From Candidatus Egerieicola pullicola (GTDB lineage: Bacteria; Bacillota; Clostridia; Oscillospirales; Ruminococcaceae): DNA of 6,610 nt. This document shows positions 1-5,687 of the stretch, piece by piece. Both the position numbers and the translations under genes were made by a program. Location of the stretch: the NCBI GenBank assembly GCA_018712465.1, contig DVGY01000179.1, forward strand, positions 1 to 6,610, written 5' to 3'. The notes under the pieces are model-generated. The model saw only the letters and a list, made by a program, of their open reading frames with translations, was not told where the DNA came from and did not search any database. Within the stretch, counting starts at the first letter, position 1, and each line of letters starts with the position of its first letter.

Positions 1-56
1 AATTTGACCTGAATATCCGTTTCTTTGGTGACACGGTGGATCTGTGCTGTGCGCAT
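1..56 (-). CDS. hisB: Imidazoleglycerol-phosphate dehydratase, N-terminus only (partial)
   Basis: Only the first 18 codons are inside the window; the gene continues past position 1. The visible peptide begins MRTAQIHRVTKETDIQVK, which matches the usual opening of HisB (an MRTA.I.R.TKET.I..K pattern). The enzyme dehydrates imidazole glycerol phosphate to imidazole acetol phosphate in the cytoplasm, the step before HisC. The ATG at 56 to 54 has an AAGGA Shine-Dalgarno at 72 to 68, with an 11-nt gap. The gene follows hisC in the same direction but after 267 nt, and it has its own near-consensus promoter at 93-121, so it can be transcribed independently of hisZGDC. The call rests on a short match plus context. 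The catalytic metal-binding histidine motifs lie outside the window. Confidence 0.8.
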   Translation of the reverse strand, partial: MRTAQIHRVTKETDIQVK

Positions 57-92
57 AATAATTCCCGTCCTTCTATTCAAACTTCCTACATT

Positions 93-121
93 ATTATATC
101 GGCTGTCAATTGATCCGTCAA
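93..121 (-). promoter_or_regulatory. Sigma-A-type promoter for hisB
   Basis: On the minus strand a TTGACG -35 box (121 to 116) and a perfect TATAAT -10 box (98 to 93) are separated by exactly 17 nt. The predicted start of transcription is near 86, giving a leader of only about 30 nt that already contains the hisB ribosome binding site. That leader is too short for a riboswitch or attenuator, so any control here would act at the DNA level. The match to consensus is 11 of 12 positions. Confidence 0.72.
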
Positions 122-212
122 GATTGCAGCATTACTCTAAAAGGTTTCAACGCAGTTTGGATGTACCTCTGAACTATTGGTTTCAATCTGTTTAAATTCC
201 TTCTTTTTGTGA

Positions 213-233
213 ATTGCAGGACGCTTCTGCAAT
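213..233. repeat. Perfect 7-bp inverted repeat (hairpin), hisC-hisB gap
   Basis: ATTGCAG at 213-219 and CTGCAAT at 227-233 are perfect inverted copies around a 7-nt loop (220-226). No T run follows on either strand at the right distance, so this is not an intrinsic terminator. The loop, read on the minus strand as AAGCGTC, is complementary over 6 bases to one arm of the neighbouring hairpin at 269-296. Confidence 0.5.
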
Positions 234-268
234 GGCAATCACTTCTGATAACAGATAGGGGTAAGCAA

Positions 269-296
269 TGTCCCAGCGTCGGCTGACGTCGGGACA
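269..296. repeat. Long imperfect inverted repeat (hairpin) downstream of hisC
   Basis: TGTCCC (269-274) pairs with GGGACA (291-296), and CGTC (277-280) pairs with GACG (285-288) around a 4-nt loop. Between the two stems there is one G-T wobble and one mismatch. With the flanks AAT and CATT the pairing continues past a 2-nt bulge. It lies just after the hisC stop but has no T tract, so it may stabilise the 3' end of the hisZGDC message or be part of a dispersed palindromic element rather than terminate transcription. Confidence 0.5.
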
Positions 297-323
297 CATT
301 GGTACACGAAGTTCTTATTTCGT

Positions 324-1385
324 TTACAGCAACGCCAGCACCGTTTCCAACGCCTGTTCCAAAATCTGTTGCTCCTCTTGACTGCCTGCGCAGATCCGCA
401 GATAATCTCCCATCAACCGGATGGCGATTCCCTGTTGCTGCAGGCCCTGATAAATGGCCTTGCTGTCTTGCGGTTTCAGATATACAAAGTTGGTTACGCT
501 GGGATAAATCTTCCCCAACACCGGATATTGTTCCGCCAAACGACGAAGCATCGCCTCCAGCTTTACCGTCTGTTTCCGAATAGACCGGGCAGCCTGGTGA
601 AGGTAATCATGATCCCTTAACAGTTCTTCCCCGTAGATTTGGGAGACAGAGTTGACGTTATAGGGGGATTTCACCGCCTTTAACAATCGAGACAATTTAG
701 GATTGGTAATGGCCAAACCAATACGAATCCCAGCCAAACCGATGGCTTTGGAGCAGGTCTTTAAGATCAACAAATTATCAAACCGCTCCACGTCCTGCAA
801 CAAAGACTGATCCCAAAAGTCCATATAAGCTTCATCCAGGATCACCAATGCCTTGACTCCCTGCACCAACCGGAGCACCTCTTCCCGCGTCAACCCCAAG
901 CCGGTAGGGTTACAGGGGTTGGAAAACACCAAACCGGACAATCCCAGAGAATTGACCTGCTGGATGGTTTGATCCACGTCAATAGTCAAATCTTCCCGTT
1001 TGGGGAGGGTCACGGTGGGAATTCCATAGCACTGAGCGTACACCCGATACATGGAAAAATCCTGAGCAAAGGTTCCTACCTTCATGGTGGGATCAAAAAG
1101 CGTGCCGTAAATCAAGGTAATCAATTCATCTGAGCCATTGCCCGCGGTCACCAATTCGGGAGAAATGCCGTAATAACCGGCATATGCGGTGCAAAGTTTT
1201 TTTGCCAGAGGATCGGGGTAACGGTTATAGGAAACCTCTGTTTCCAACCGAGAGAACACCTTTTCAATCTGCGCCTTGGACAGATTCAGATAGGATTCAT
1301 TGGCATCCAGCCGTACCCGGTAGCTGCCGCTAATGGGATCGTAGGGCACCAAATCCCGGATTTTTTCAGGAATTTGATATTCCAA
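324..1385 (-). CDS. hisC: Histidinol-phosphate aminotransferase
   Basis: This is a PLP-dependent class I/II aminotransferase that converts imidazole acetol phosphate plus glutamate to histidinol phosphate. Counting from the chosen start (353 aa, normal for HisC), the substrate-side motif LDANES is near 26-31, the cofactor phosphate motif GNGSDE is at 82-87, and NPCNPTG is at 156-162. The PLP-ring aspartate and tyrosine are in the ILDEAY segment (D184, Y187). The Schiff-base lysine is K213 in TCSKAIGLAGIR, R221 follows, and the carboxylate-binding arginine R330 is in YLRICAG. I chose the TTG at 1385 because an AAAGGAGG Shine-Dalgarno (1401 to 1394) lies 8 nt upstream. The in-frame GTG at 1394 overlaps that site and is an unlikely start; using it would add three residues. 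The Shine-Dalgarno overlaps the hisD stop, so the two genes are closely coupled. Confidence 0.95.
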   Translation of the reverse strand: MEYQIPEKIRDLVPYDPISGSYRVRLDANESYLNLSKAQIEKVFSRLETEVSYNRYPDPLAKKLCTAYAGYYGISPELVTAGNGSDELITLIYGTLFDPTMKVGTFAQDFSMYRVYAQCYGIPTVTLPKREDLTIDVDQTIQQVNSLGLSGLVFSNPCNPTGLGLTREEVLRLVQGVKALVILDEAYMDFWDQSLLQDVERFDNLLILKTCSKAIGLAGIRIGLAITNPKLSRLLKAVKSPYNVNSVSQIYGEELLRDHDYLHQAARSIRKQTVKLEAMLRRLAEQYPVLGKIYPSVTNFVYLKPQDSKAIYQGLQQQGIAIRLMGDYLRICAGSQEEQQILEQALETVLALL

Positions 1386-1393
1386 TCCAGCCA

Positions 1394-1401
1394 CCTCCTT
1401 T
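1394..1401 (-). promoter_or_regulatory. Ribosome binding site that fixes the hisC start
   Basis: AAAGGAGG on the minus strand (1401 to 1394) is a full Shine-Dalgarno that begins inside the hisD TAA stop. Its last G is the first base of the upstream GTG candidate, while the TTG at 1385 sits at the ideal 8-nt distance. Confidence 0.75.
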
Positions 1402-2686
1402 ATTCGTCCCGTACCAGGATAGAGTTGGCATGAGCGGTGAGACCTTCCCGATTAGCCAGCAGAACAATGTCGTTTTTGGCATTGCGAAGGGCATCTTGGG
1501 TGTAATAGATGTAACTGCTCTTTTTGATAAAGGCATCCACTCCCAAGGGAGAGAAGAACCGGGCCGTACCGGAAGTGGGAAGGACGTGGTTGGGGCCAGC
1601 ATAGTAATCCCCCAGAGGTTCCGGGGCATATGCACCCAGGAAAACAGAACCGGCGTTATCCAGCTTGCCGATGTATTCCATGGGATTTTCCATCATCACT
1701 TCCAGGTGTTCCGGAGCAAAGTCATTGGCCAGTTCCACCGCATAATCCACCGAGTCAGTGACAAAGATGGCGCCAAAGTTGGTCAAAGAGCTTTCAATAA
1801 TTTCCTTCCGGGAGAGGGTCTGGATCTGCCGTTCAATTTCCGCATCGGTGGCTTGAGCCAGCTCCATGGAAGTGGTAATTAAAATGGCGGAAGCCAATTT
1901 GTCGTGTTCTGCCTGGCTCATCAAATCGGCTGCCAGATAGGTGGGATTGCCGGTTTGGTCTGCCAGCACCAAAATTTCACTGGGGCCCGCAATCATATCG
2001 ATGTCCACCGTGCCGTACAGCAGCTTTTTGGCGGTGGCAACAAAGATATTGCCGGGGCCGACGATCTTGTCCACTTTAGGCACACTTTCGGTGCCATATG
2101 CCAAAGCCGCAATAGCCTGAGCGCCGCCCAGCGTAAATACTCGATCCACTCCGCAGACCGCAGCCGCCACCAAAATATCCGGATTGGGCGTACCGTCCTT
2201 GCAGGGAGGAGTCACCATCACAATTTCCTTTACTCCGGCAATTTTGGCAGGAACCGCATTCATCAGCACACTGGAAGGATAGGCTGCCGTACCGCCGGGA
2301 ACATAAAGCCCGACCCGGTTCAAGCCCCGGATCCGCTGGCCCAAAATCACGCCATTGGGCTTGGGATCAATGAAACTTTGCTGAACCTGGCGGGAGTGGA
2401 AGGCGGTAATGTTTTCCACTGCATTCAGCAGGGCGTTGACATAATCCTGGTCAGCAGCCGTCAAGGCATCCTGGATTACTTCCTGGGGCACTTCCACGTA
2501 CTGAGGCAGGCTGCCGTCAAACTTCTTGGTGTACTCCAACACCGCTTCGTCTCCCCGCTGTTCTACCTGTTCCAAGATCTGGGTGACAGTCTGAGTGACC
2601 TCTTTTCCCACTTTAGCGGAACGGCTTTTCAGCAGCTTTTGATATTCCCGCTCGGCCACGCCGTCGGTTTTGATAATCTTCATCAT
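1400..2686 (-). CDS. hisD: Histidinol dehydrogenase
   Basis: This zinc- and NAD-dependent enzyme oxidises L-histidinol through histidinal to L-histidine, the last two steps of the pathway. The protein is 428 aa, close to the family norm. With the chosen start the functional residues fall at the numbers familiar from the E. coli enzyme: the catalytic pair E326-H327 in FAPEHLE, D360 in PEPLGDYY and H419 in GLTAH. The zinc-ligand segment SQAEHD supplies Q258 and H261. The NRVGLYVPGG and AGPSEILVLAD segments are also typical. The ATG at 2686 (encoding MMK) has AAGGGAG 9 nt upstream (2702 to 2696). A longer TTG start at 2710 would overlap hisG and has no such site. The gene starts 1 nt after the hisG stop, and its own stop overlaps the hisC ribosome binding site. 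Confidence 0.97.
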   Translation of the reverse strand: MMKIIKTDGVAEREYQKLLKSRSAKVGKEVTQTVTQILEQVEQRGDEAVLEYTKKFDGSLPQYVEVPQEVIQDALTAADQDYVNALLNAVENITAFHSRQVQQSFIDPKPNGVILGQRIRGLNRVGLYVPGGTAAYPSSVLMNAVPAKIAGVKEIVMVTPPCKDGTPNPDILVAAAVCGVDRVFTLGGAQAIAALAYGTESVPKVDKIVGPGNIFVATAKKLLYGTVDIDMIAGPSEILVLADQTGNPTYLAADLMSQAEHDKLASAILITTSMELAQATDAEIERQIQTLSRKEIIESSLTNFGAIFVTDSVDYAVELANDFAPEHLEVMMENPMEYIGKLDNAGSVFLGAYAPEPLGDYYAGPNHVLPTSGTARFFSPLGVDAFIKKSSYIYYTQDALRNAKNDIVLLANREGLTAHANSILVRDE

Positions 2687-2687
2687 A

Positions 2688-3338
2688 TTATTCTGCTCCC
2701 TTCTTGGCAATGGCAGCTTCCATCCGAGAAATAATCTCTTCGATGCGCTGCCGGTAGAGCTTCATGCTCACAGTATTGACAATGAGACGGGCGGAAATCT
2801 GCGCCACATCTTCGTACACTTCCAAACCATTTTCCCGGAGGGTAGCTCCGGTTTCCACAATATCCACAATGGCGTCCGCCAAGCCAAGCAGCGGCGCCAA
2901 TTCCACGCTGCCTTCAATTTTTACGATGCGCACGTCCATATCCTTTCCGGCAAAGAAATGCCGGGTGACGTTGGGATACTTGGTGGCGATGGTTTTAACC
3001 TGATAACCGGTGTAAAGATTTTCTTTTTGGCCCTTCTTCCCTGCCACGGCAAATTTGCAGCGGCCGAAACCCAAGTCGGTGGTTTCAAAGAAGGAGCCGC
3101 CGTATTCCATAATGGTGTCCTTCCCCACCACGCCCATATCGCAAACGCCATGTTCTACATAGGTAATCACGTCAGCCGCTTTGGCCAGCACGATTTCCAA
3201 TCCAGCGTCGGGGACGGAGAGAATCAATTTTCTTCCTTTATTGTGCAGCTGAGAGCAGTCGTAGCCCAAACTTTCAAACAAGGCTACGGTGTCCTTTTCC
3301 AGCCGTCCTTTGGTCAATGCAATGCGGATCGGTTTCAC
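2688..3338 (-). CDS. hisG: ATP phosphoribosyltransferase, catalytic subunit (short form)
   Basis: HisG catalyses the first step of histidine synthesis, joining ATP and PRPP to give phosphoribosyl-ATP. The 216-aa length marks the short form, which lacks the C-terminal regulatory domain and works as a hetero-octamer with HisZ. Visible motifs are TKGRL near residues 9-13, YVEHGVCDMGVVGKD near 60-74, and the PRPP-binding segment DAIVDIVETGATL at 155-167 followed by NGLEV. The start is a GTG at 3338, preceded by a purine-rich AGGAAGGGGGC stretch, and it overlaps the hisZ stop as GTGA. This is a classic translational-coupling arrangement that suits two subunits of one complex. A longer frame exists upstream, but those residues are not HisG-like. 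Feedback inhibition by histidine is expected to act through HisZ, from family knowledge. Confidence 0.96.
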   Translation of the reverse strand: MKPIRIALTKGRLEKDTVALFESLGYDCSQLHNKGRKLILSVPDAGLEIVLAKAADVITYVEHGVCDMGVVGKDTIMEYGGSFFETTDLGFGRCKFAVAGKKGQKENLYTGYQVKTIATKYPNVTRHFFAGKDMDVRIVKIEGSVELAPLLGLADAIVDIVETGATLRENGLEVYEDVAQISARLIVNTVSMKLYRQRIEEIISRMEAAIAKKGAE

Positions 3339-4552
3339 TGTGCCTGCCCCCTTCCTGTTCTGGGATCCATGGAAGTAATGCAATCCCCTACCACATCAAT
3401 GCGGGGAATTCCCTGATCGTTGGCGTATTCCACTGCTTCTTCCAAGGTGTCGAAAACGGAAAACTCTGCCCGGATCCGGCCTTCGGTGAGAGTATCCAGA
3501 TGTTCCATGGCCTTCACCTGATGGGAAGCGTCACAGTGTACCAATACCTGAGCCGGAGCAGGGCGGTGCCGGGCATTTTTCAGCAGCACATCCACCGCAG
3601 CGTCTACCTTGACTGCAAATCCCACGGCGCCCATGTCTTCTCCAAAATTCCGATGGAGGCCGTCGTACCGGCCGCCGGAAAGCACTTCCACGCCGGAACC
3701 TTCGATGTAGCCTTTAAACACCACGCCAGTATAGTAATCGGCGGAGTTGACAATACCCAAATCCACCGACACCCGGTTTTCTAATCCCAAGGCGCAGAGT
3801 CGACGGTAAAGTTGTTCCAACTCGTCCAGCGGTTGCACCGCTTGAGGCAGCTGAATCCACTCTCGTGCCCGGGTAAAGACCTCTTCCCCACCAAACATTC
3901 GAGGAAGCTGTTTTAAAGTTTGGACTACCGGGCTATCCCCAAAACCATCCAACAGGTCATTGAGGGCGGGATAGTTTTTGGAGTCGATGAGTTCCAGCAA
4001 GGTAGCCTGAATTTCCTGATCCTGGGTGAGTTCGTTGATTAAAGCGTGAAATACGCCGATATGGCCGATCTCTACACTGTACTGCTGCACCGGCAGATTT
4101 TCCAGAGCTTTGGCAGCAGTGACCAGCACTTCCAGATCCGCCTTTTGATTGGAGACCCCGATGAGCTCAATGCCGGACTGCATCATTTCGTCCCACTGAC
4201 CATGGAGCTTTCTCGCCGCCAAAAACACCGGCTGGCTGTAATAAAGTCTCAACGGCAGCCGGCTTCCCTTCAACCGAGAGGCGCAAAGCCGGGCAATGGG
4301 GGTGGTGTTGTCCGGGCGCATCACCATCAGCCGGCCTTTGGCGTCGGTGAGCTTATACATCTGTTCCACCGGCAGGGGATTGCCGCCGGCAGTAAACACA
4401 TCCAAAAATTCCACCGAAGGAGTCACCACTTCGTGGTAGCCTCGGCTGGAAAAGGTATCCGCCAGCATCTGCTGCAACCGGCTGCGCAGTGCGGCTTCTT
4501 CAAACAGGTAATCCCGGGTGCCTTCCGGGGTAATCAGTTGATACTTCTGCAT
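3335..4552 (-). CDS. hisZ: ATP phosphoribosyltransferase regulatory subunit (HisRS paralogue)
   Basis: HisZ is a catalytically retired relative of histidyl-tRNA synthetase that assembles with short HisG and is needed for its activity and its histidine feedback. In this 405-aa protein the class II fold is recognisable from TPEGTRDYLFEEA (8-20), the motif-2 region VMRPDNTTPIARL (77-89), and the strand-loop QSGIELIG (125-132). The histidine-site segments ADYYTGVVFKGY (271-282) and LSGGRYDGLHRNFG (291-304) follow. Residues about 325-405 form a small C-terminal alpha/beta part in place of a full anticodon-binding domain. The short-HisG neighbour argues strongly for HisZ over a true HisRS. The ATG at 4552 follows an AGGAAGG ribosome site. 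It is the first gene of the cluster, and its TGA overlaps the hisG GTG. Control probably acts through the promoter and palindrome just upstream. Confidence 0.95.
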   Translation of the reverse strand: MQKYQLITPEGTRDYLFEEAALRSRLQQMLADTFSSRGYHEVVTPSVEFLDVFTAGGNPLPVEQMYKLTDAKGRLMVMRPDNTTPIARLCASRLKGSRLPLRLYYSQPVFLAARKLHGQWDEMMQSGIELIGVSNQKADLEVLVTAAKALENLPVQQYSVEIGHIGVFHALINELTQDQEIQATLLELIDSKNYPALNDLLDGFGDSPVVQTLKQLPRMFGGEEVFTRAREWIQLPQAVQPLDELEQLYRRLCALGLENRVSVDLGIVNSADYYTGVVFKGYIEGSGVEVLSGGRYDGLHRNFGEDMGAVGFAVKVDAAVDVLLKNARHRPAPAQVLVHCDASHQVKAMEHLDTLTEGRIRAEFSVFDTLEEAVEYANDQGIPRIDVVGDCITSMDPRTGRGQAQ

Positions 4553-4585
4553 GGTTTCCTTCCTCTTTTACTTTATCGTAGTAAT

Positions 4586-4614
4586 ACTTTACCACGCTAA
4601 ATTAGATTTGTCAA
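4586..4614 (-). promoter_or_regulatory. Promoter of the hisZGDC operon
   Basis: A perfect TTGACA -35 box (4614 to 4609 on the minus strand) lies 17 nt from TAAAGT (4591 to 4586), a 4-of-6 -10 box. Transcription would start near 4579, leaving a leader of about 27 nt before the hisZ ATG, with no room for an attenuator. The weaker -10 beside a perfect -35 fits a regulated promoter. The promoter lies downstream of the terminator at 4659-4693. Confidence 0.68.
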
Positions 4615-4623
4615 GACAAATCT
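4604..4623. promoter_or_regulatory. Perfect 9-2-9 palindrome over the hisZ -35 box (candidate operator)
   Basis: AGATTTGTC (4604-4612) and GACAAATCT (4615-4623) are exact inverted copies separated by AA. The hisZ -35 box (4609-4614) sits in the centre, so a dimeric protein bound here would block RNA polymerase. With a one-base bulge the symmetry extends to ATTA/TAAT. Its position suggests a histidine-responsive repressor, but the regulator is unknown. A TrpR-like histidine regulator has been proposed for Firmicutes, and I cannot confirm that its motif matches this one. Confidence 0.55.
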
Positions 4624-4658
4624 GTAATCCTCTCGAAAAGCGTCCCTCATTCCTCAGC

Positions 4659-4693
4659 AAAAAGAGCTGCAGGCAAGGTCAGCCTACAGCTCT
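4659..4693 (-). terminator. Intrinsic terminator below the Lgt-like gene
   Basis: Read on the minus strand, AGAGCTGTAGGC (4693-4682) pairs over 12 positions with GCCTGCAGCTCT (4674-4663), including one G-U pair, around a 7-nt loop (4681-4675). A run of five T (4663-4659) follows, the first of which closes the stem. It can end both readthrough from the Lgt-like gene and the short transcript from the promoter at 4754-4782. The T tract is short, so some readthrough into hisZ is possible. Confidence 0.75.
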
Positions 4694-4747
4694 CAGATTC
4701 GGAATCATTCGCTTGCTGCTTTCGCAGTCTCGAGCGGTTACAGGCTC
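4659..4747 (-). ncRNA. Putative small structured RNA or leader RNA, about 90 nt
   Basis: A good promoter (4754-4782) points into this interval and an intrinsic terminator closes it, so a discrete transcript of about 90 nt is predicted. Inside is a nested hairpin. CGCT (4736-4733) pairs with AGCG (4713-4710), and within it CTGC (4727-4724) and GCAG (4719-4716) close a GAAA tetraloop, a hallmark of folded RNA. No sizeable reading frame with a ribosome site is present. It could be a free small RNA, or a leader whose terminator is conditionally bypassed to reach hisZ. It lacks the conserved T-box sequence and the 4.5S core. I recognise no known RNA family. Confidence 0.4.
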
Positions 4748-4753
4748 CGAATT

Positions 4754-4782
4754 ATTGTACCATATTCTAGGATTTCTGTCCA
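4754..4782 (-). promoter_or_regulatory. Promoter at the 3' end of the Lgt-like gene
   Basis: On the minus strand TGGACA (4782 to 4777) and TACAAT (4759 to 4754) each match consensus at 5 of 6 positions, with a 17-nt spacer. The -35 lies in the last codons of the Lgt-like gene and the -10 just after its TAG stop. Transcription would begin around 4747, directly before the structured region and about 90 nt before the terminator. Confidence 0.6.
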
Positions 4783-5648
4783 GCCCGGGAGGCTTTCCTT
4801 CCCTTTTTTGAGGATTTTGCGGCTAAAGCAGCTTGTTTTTGAAAATGCCGGTAAAGCAACACTCCCAGTAAAATGCTCACCAAGGCAAAAATCTGACCAT
4901 TGGAAAAGATCAGCCAGTCTTTCGGTGTATTCCGCAAAAATTCCAGCAAAAATCGGATGGTTCCATATCCCATTAAAAACACCGGATACAACAGTCCCTG
5001 CCGGAAATGACTGATTTCCAAGCGAAAGCAAAGTTCCAGCAGAATGAGATCCAGCACCACCTCAAAGAGCTGCACCGGAAGAATTAAAGGAGTGCTGTTG
5101 GACAGCCAAAAGGTGATTCCTCCGCAGCAGCCTTGGAAAAAGCAGCCCATCCGCACACAGGCCAGCAGAATCAGGCCAAAGGGGGTGCAGTAGTCCAATA
5201 GTGTTCCCATGGAAAGAGGGCTGCACTTTCCTGCCACTGTTCCAGCGGCCAGCACCAAAAAGATGGCGCCAAACAGGGACATACCGTCCAGGCCGATGCC
5301 ATAAACCAGCACGGTGTGGATATTTTCCAGCAGGTAGAGCAGCTTCCCTCCCACAAAGGCCAGCAGGAAAAAGGCAAGGGGAATCACCACCGCCGCCCAA
5401 CCGGGCAAACCGTATTGCTTACGGCGAAACCAGCCCAGTACCAGGGTCAAGCCAAAGCCAAAGAGCATCAGCCCCCAATACAAGAAACGGCCAAGGGAAT
5501 GGTAGGCAAAGGTGCCCCCATAGCCTACAAAATCAAAGAAATAATCCAGATGCACTGAAGTGAGGACATCGCAGAGAAAAAGCAGAGCAAACACCAACAC
5601 GGCTGCTGCCAGCCACAAAGGCAGGTGGAGTTTTTTCCAACGTTTCAA
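4767..5648 (-). CDS. Lgt-family membrane protein (prolipoprotein diacylglyceryl transferase-like), atypical
   Basis: This is a 293-aa polytopic membrane protein with several hydrophobic segments and a basic C-terminal tail (about 271-293). Lgt enzymes move diacylglycerol from phosphatidylglycerol to the lipobox cysteine of prolipoproteins. Family landmarks in order are GGKLLYLLEN (100-109), DGMSLFGAIF (121-130), RMGCFFQGCCGG (166-177), PVQLFE (191-196), YGTIRFLLEFLR (228-239) and GQIFALVSILLG (251-262). The arginines corresponding to E. coli R143 and R239 (R166, R232) and the Y235 equivalent (Y228) are kept. However, the HGG histidine (E. coli H103) is replaced by F126. It may therefore be a divergent paralogue with another or reduced activity. 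The start is a TTG at 5648, with GGGAGG 9 nt upstream. It lies 39 nt after an unknown gene and probably shares its transcript. Confidence 0.85.
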   Translation of the reverse strand: MKRWKKLHLPLWLAAAVLVFALLFLCDVLTSVHLDYFFDFVGYGGTFAYHSLGRFLYWGLMLFGFGLTLVLGWFRRKQYGLPGWAAVVIPLAFFLLAFVGGKLLYLLENIHTVLVYGIGLDGMSLFGAIFLVLAAGTVAGKCSPLSMGTLLDYCTPFGLILLACVRMGCFFQGCCGGITFWLSNSTPLILPVQLFEVVLDLILLELCFRLEISHFRQGLLYPVFLMGYGTIRFLLEFLRNTPKDWLIFSNGQIFALVSILLGVLLYRHFQKQAALAAKSSKKGRKASRAGQKS

Positions 5649-5687
5649 AGATCCTTTCCTCCCAAAATGGTTTTCATCCCTGTGGGA

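Larger units (their letters stand above)
57..323. other. Hairpin-rich intergenic gap between hisC and hisB
   Basis: This 267-nt stretch breaks an otherwise gapless his cluster. Besides the hisB promoter it holds three inverted repeats in a row, in minus-strand order. The first spans the hisC stop codon (327-319 with 310-302, 8 of 9 positions paired). The second is at 296-269 and the third at 233-213. None is followed by a T run, so I do not call a terminator. A 35-codon minus-strand reading frame (299 to 192, ATG to TAA) also covers the second and third hairpins. Its peptide looks protein-like (it includes RRWDIAYPYLLSEVIAIAEA), but it has no visible Shine-Dalgarno and I recognise no family. 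The frame could be a decayed gene, a spurious frame in a repeat element, or a small protein. Confidence 0.6.

Noticed and set aside
269..329. Intrinsic terminator after hisC
   Set aside because: Hairpins are present at 302-327 and 269-296, but neither is followed by a T run on the minus strand.
1430..3784. Long plus-strand reading frames across hisD, hisG and hisZ
   Set aside because: They are antisense shadows of clearly recognised minus-strand genes and have no family-like sequence or ribosome binding sites.
4659..4747. Signal recognition particle (4.5S-type) RNA or a tRNA
   Set aside because: The GGAAGGAAGCAGCC-like SRP core is missing, and no cloverleaf or CCA end can be folded despite a T-arm-like GATTCCGAATC string.
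4699..4752. Outer stem ATTCGGA (minus 4752-4746) with TCCGAAT as part of the small RNA
   Set aside because: The predicted transcription start near 4747 would cut off most of the 5' strand, so this stem is probably not in the RNA unless initiation is earlier.
4553..4766. T-box leader for hisZ
   Set aside because: The region lacks the conserved T-box sequence (AGGGTGGNACCGCG-like) and is short for a specifier-stem leader. The hisZ promoter also lies below the terminator.
5647..5679. Ten-codon minus-strand frame (MKTILGGKDL) whose stop overlaps the Lgt-like TTG start
   Set aside because: It has no Shine-Dalgarno of its own and simply reads through the ribosome binding site of the next gene; chance is the simpler explanation.
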